Shown: piece by piece, positions 43,821 to 46,327 of the stretch
Layout: every line of letters begins with the position of its first letter
Position numbering within the stretch: position 1 is the stretch's first letter
Assembly (NCBI GenBank): GCA_015064395.1
Contig: SVSH01000003.1
Span: forward strand, 1-46,327
Length of the DNA: 46,327 nucleotides
Direction: 5' to 3'
From: Oscillospiraceae bacterium
GTDB lineage: Bacteria; Bacillota; Clostridia; Oscillospirales; CAG-272
Made by a program: the position numbers and the translations under genes
The notes under the pieces: model-generated
The model's database searches: none
Seen by the model: only the letters and a program-made list of their open reading frames with translations
What the model was told of the DNA's origin: nothing

Positions 43821-44006
43821 TCTTAAATTCTCCTTCCCTTTTTCTTTCGGATCAAGCACGCATAGCGTCTTTCCGCTTATATGCTACCATACTCCCCACG
43901 CAAAATCAGGCTGTTTGTGTCGGTGACCTCTTTTTCTTCGCCGCAAAAAAGAACCTAAAAATCTTACTCCTTTCGTTTCCCGGTATTTCTCATGCAATAG
44001 ATACAA

Positions 44007-44040
44007 AAAAGCTGACCGTTTCATTCAACGGTCAGCTTTT
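44007..44040. terminator. Terminator of the 44043 gene
   Basis: A 14-bp stem AAAAGCTGACCGTT/AACGGTCAGCTTTT (44007-44020 with 44027-44040), loop TCATTC, with A- and T-runs. Confidence 0.9.
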
Positions 44041-44042
44041 CA

Positions 44043-44816
44043 TTATTTTCCCGTGACGATCGCACGAAACATAGCAATCGAGTTGGCGTAGGTATCAGCG
44101 TCCGAGCTGCTACCCATTTGGTAAGGAGCAGTCATGCAAACAAGCGTATCCTCGGGAAACACGTGCAAAGCCGGTTCAAACTGATAATAAGCGGTATCCT
44201 TCAAGCGAACAGCGTATTCGTCATAAGCGCCGTCATAAACGCCATCCGGTGCTTCTCCCAAGACATCCGACAATGGCTTAAGAACGCCGCCTTTGTTGTC
44301 CTTCACGTAGCCATACATATATTCGCTGAGAAAATAAATGGAAGACTCACCAAAGGACATAAAGCTGTTAAAATCAGAAAGCTGCTTGGCGTTATACGAC
44401 AGGTTGATCGTTCCCGTCTCACCAAGTTGTTCCCTCTCAGCCTCCATCTCTTGCTCGGAATACACCTGATAGCGAACGATCTCCGTGTATTTATCGCCGT
44501 TCTCGTCAAAGTCCCTTGGCATGATACGGCCCAACGCATCGCGCAATGCTTCGGTTTCATCCGAGGTAAAGGCAAACGGACCGCAATACGTCACCACGGT
44601 ATCAGGTTTAGGACTTTTCAACTGGCCCACCCCTAAAAAGAGGACGAGAAAAATGAAAAATCCCGCAATGATCGTATGCCATTTATAGTGATACCAGTAG
44701 TTATCCCACCAGCGAAGCAGCTTGGACTGGGAGGTAAAATCAATGTCGTTTCCGTCCGGCTTCACTTCAAGTTTAACGTCGATCTGATTACCGTCCGGCT
44801 TGTTATCGTGTTCCAT
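44043..44816 (-). CDS. Single-pass membrane protein of unknown function
   Basis: A 257-residue protein: a charged cytosolic N-terminus (1-45) rich in Asp and Lys with the repeated unit KPDGN, one membrane helix (about 47-66), then an outer domain of about 190 residues. No family recognised. The outer part looks like a periplasmic-type binding or sensor domain, which is inference. ATG 44816 follows AAGGAG. It lies downstream of greA after a terminator. Confidence 0.72.
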   Translation of the reverse strand: MEHDNKPDGNQIDVKLEVKPDGNDIDFTSQSKLLRWWDNYWYHYKWHTIIAGFFIFLVLFLGVGQLKSPKPDTVVTYCGPFAFTSDETEALRDALGRIMPRDFDENGDKYTEIVRYQVYSEQEMEAEREQLGETGTINLSYNAKQLSDFNSFMSFGESSIYFLSEYMYGYVKDNKGGVLKPLSDVLGEAPDGVYDGAYDEYAVRLKDTAYYQFEPALHVFPEDTLVCMTAPYQMGSSSDADTYANSIAMFRAIVTGK

Positions 44817-44845
44817 GGAAGCTTCTCCTTTTTCGATAGAATGGG

Positions 44846-44890
44846 AAAAACGAGGTGCACATGGCTTCATTCTTTCCACGGCACCTCGTT
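44846..44890 (-). terminator. Terminator of greA
   Basis: AACGAGGTGC (44849-44858) pairs with GCACCTCGTT (44881-44890); read leftward it runs into TTTTT. The loop is long (22 bases). Confidence 0.75.
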
Positions 44891-44897
44891 GTCTGTC

Positions 44898-45380
44898 TTA
44901 TTTGGAGCGGCTGACGCTAAGTACCGTCAGAGTCAGTACACCTGCGGGGGTATCTACGTTCAGCACAGCACCCTCACGGGTGCCCATCAGCTTCTTTCCA
45001 ATGGGAGACTGATCGGAGATCTTACCAAGCAAAGGATTGGCCTCATTAGAGCCGACCAAGGAGTACTCAAACTCCTCGCCGTCTGCCTCGTCACGGACGC
45101 GAACGGTAGAGCCCAGGCTGACGATCGAGGTATCGATCTCGTTTTCGTTGATGATAACGGCATTCTCAATCAGGTCTTCCAGCTCTTTGATGCGAGCCTC
45201 GGTCTTGGCCTGCTCGTTTCTTGCCTCATCGTATTCTGCGTTCTCGGACAAGTCACCGAAGGAACGAGCGACTGCAATGTCGTTCTTGATCTCCTCACGG
45301 CGGACCGTCTTCAAATAATTAAGTTCTTCTACCAGCTCCTGATATCCGTCAGGGGTATACAGCATCTGCTTCTTTGCCAT
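44898..45380 (-). CDS. greA: Transcription elongation factor GreA
   Basis: A 160-residue factor that rescues backtracked RNA polymerase by stimulating RNA cleavage. The N-terminal coiled coil carries the acidic tip with DLSENAEYDEAR, and the C-terminal FKBP-like domain ends SPIGKKLMGTREGAVLNVDTP. ATG 45380 follows AAGGAG. Monocistronic by its terminator; 57 bases after the protease gene. Confidence 0.97.
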   Translation of the reverse strand: MAKKQMLYTPDGYQELVEELNYLKTVRREEIKNDIAVARSFGDLSENAEYDEARNEQAKTEARIKELEDLIENAVIINENEIDTSIVSLGSTVRVRDEADGEEFEYSLVGSNEANPLLGKISDQSPIGKKLMGTREGAVLNVDTPAGVLTLTVLSVSRSK

Positions 45381-45437
45381 GGTGGTTCTCCTTTTTGTTT
45401 GTAAGTTATAGTCTTTGGAAATTGTATTCGTTCGTTA

Positions 45438-46325
45438 TCATTTCAATGCCTGAATGGCGGCAATCAACTGGGGATCCTCACGATCGGGGATCAGATAAAT
45501 GTTACCGTATTTTTCAATCAGCGACTCATCCATATCGACTTCAATATGAGGAACTATGCCGATGTCGTGGTAATTCTGTCCGCTGGGGGGCAGGTACCAG
45601 GCAGTCGTCAGCTTCAGGCCTCCCTTGACTCCCCAATAGGAAAGATCGTACGTCGACTGCATGCATCCCTTGCCGTAGGTGGTGTTCCCTACCAGCGTTG
45701 CCAATTCATAATCGCGTAAATTGGAGGTGAACAGCTCTGCCGCGCTTGCGGTATATTCGTTTGTCAGCACAGCAAACTGATAATTACGATATTTACCAAT
45801 ATCCTCACGGGTCACGTTACAGGTCTGGGAAGCTTCATCCTTGTGGGACTTTATGCCGACCTTGTCGACCTCGCCGGAACCGTCCTTATATACGGTTTGG
45901 ATCATGACGTCACCCTCGTTGAGAAACAGCGAAAGGACCGCCTCGATGGACCGAAGATCGCCACCGGGATTGTAGCGAACGTCAAACACGAATTTTTTGC
46001 ATCCCTTGCCGATCAGCTCATCCATGGTGCGCTTGAACTGGGGCGGTGTCGTCAGGTCAAACTGCGAGATCTTAACGATGCCGATGGTTGGATCCTGCTC
46101 AGAGACCCGTCCGGTAACGGATTCCGTTGTAATCTTTTTGCGCTCGATCTCAAATTCATGTGCCGTATATTGACCTTCAGCACCGGCGCGCAGAACGGTA
46201 AAACGGGTCTTTGTCCCCGCAACACCGCGAACGTAGGTGATAGCTTTGTCGTAACCAAGCTCCTCTACGGTATACGAGTTACCCTCTTCGTCAAAAACAG
46301 CGTAAACGTGGTCCCCGATGCGAAT
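45438..46325 (-). CDS. S41 family C-terminal processing protease (partial)
   Basis: The N-terminus lies beyond the right edge; about 295 residues are visible, reading in frame from 46325. A PDZ domain is at the start (IRIGDHVYAVFDEEGN to FEIERKKIT), then the S41 protease core with VRYNPGGDL, the nucleophile in TASAAELF and the general base Lys in TYGKGCMQ. It would cleave proteins outside the membrane. The start, signal peptide and any prodomain cannot be seen. Confidence 0.92.
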   Translation of the reverse strand: MRIGDHVYAVFDEEGNSYTVEELGYDKAITYVRGVAGTKTRFTVLRAGAEGQYTAHEFEIERKKITTESVTGRVSEQDPTIGIVKISQFDLTTPPQFKRTMDELIGKGCKKFVFDVRYNPGGDLRSIEAVLSLFLNEGDVMIQTVYKDGSGEVDKVGIKSHKDEASQTCNVTREDIGKYRNYQFAVLTNEYTASAAELFTSNLRDYELATLVGNTTYGKGCMQSTYDLSYWGVKGGLKLTTAWYLPPSGQNYHDIGIVPHIEVDMDESLIEKYGNIYLIPDREDPQLIAAIQALK

Positions 46326-46327
46326 CC

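Noticed and set aside
1..46327. CRISPR arrays, insertion sequences, prophage genes
   Set aside because: No regularly spaced direct repeats, transposase genes or phage structural genes were seen. The only recombinase looks like chromosomal Xer.

Overview
The window looks like chromosome of a spore-forming anaerobic member of the Clostridia (Bacillota) with roughly balanced GC. The evidence is: consensus sigma-A promoters (TTGACA-17-TATAAT) between dense gene blocks; strong AGGAGG-type ribosome binding sites with occasional TTG starts; spoIIID and a spore-type peptidoglycan-binding/SpoIID-like operon; a lysine riboswitch; IreB, ClpC, DegV and pyruvate phosphate dikinase. An order-level placement cannot be defended from sequence reading alone.

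Layout. 1-498: a very hairpin-rich segment with a tRNA-like T-arm but no complete tRNA that I can fold. 499-4795 (+): small zinc-ribbon membrane protein, MoxR ATPase, DUF58 protein and a polytopic protein, one operon from a consensus promoter. 4906-9966: ABC-F ATPase (-), uronate isomerase (+), Xer-type tyrosine recombinase (-), membrane protein (+), each bounded by clear terminators. 10019-15037 (-): ClpC downstream of three proteins (Ig/carboxypeptidase-regulatory-like fold, SpoIID-like plus PG-binding repeats, two PG-binding repeats) that look spore-associated. 15151-16375 (-): ireB-ribF with TTG starts. 16578-21987 (+): a tight three-gene cassette, TerB-N protein / BrxD-like ATPase / Lhr-like helicase, followed by degV. 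22899-29562: small membrane protein, DUF6514-like protein, PRPP synthetase, Cu/Zn superoxide dismutase family protein, a small cytosolic protein, spoIIID, a SpoU/TrmH-type RNA methyltransferase and two membrane proteins. 29611-32563 (-): dapA-dapB-lysA under a lysine riboswitch. 32923-33621 (-): pnuC behind its own promoter and an attenuator-like leader. 33771-40022 (-): TRIC-family protein, pth, mfd and a lipoprotein in one operon. 40377-43001 (+): ppdK. 43056-46327 (-): LRR lipoprotein, a membrane-anchored protein, greA and the C-terminal part of an S41 protease that runs off the window.

How the parts work together. The dap/lysA operon makes meso-diaminopimelate and lysine and is switched by lysine. 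SpoIIID and the SpoIID-like operon point to sporulation. PPDK fits pyrophosphate-linked glycolysis of anaerobes. The most interesting block is 16578-21987: domains known from tellurite-resistance-type (TerB), BREX (BrxD/BrxHI) and Lhr-helicase systems are combined in a compact operon with its own consensus promoter. No methylase, nuclease, PglZ or other BREX core gene lies nearby. It is a reasonable candidate for an independent DNA-processing or phage-defence module.
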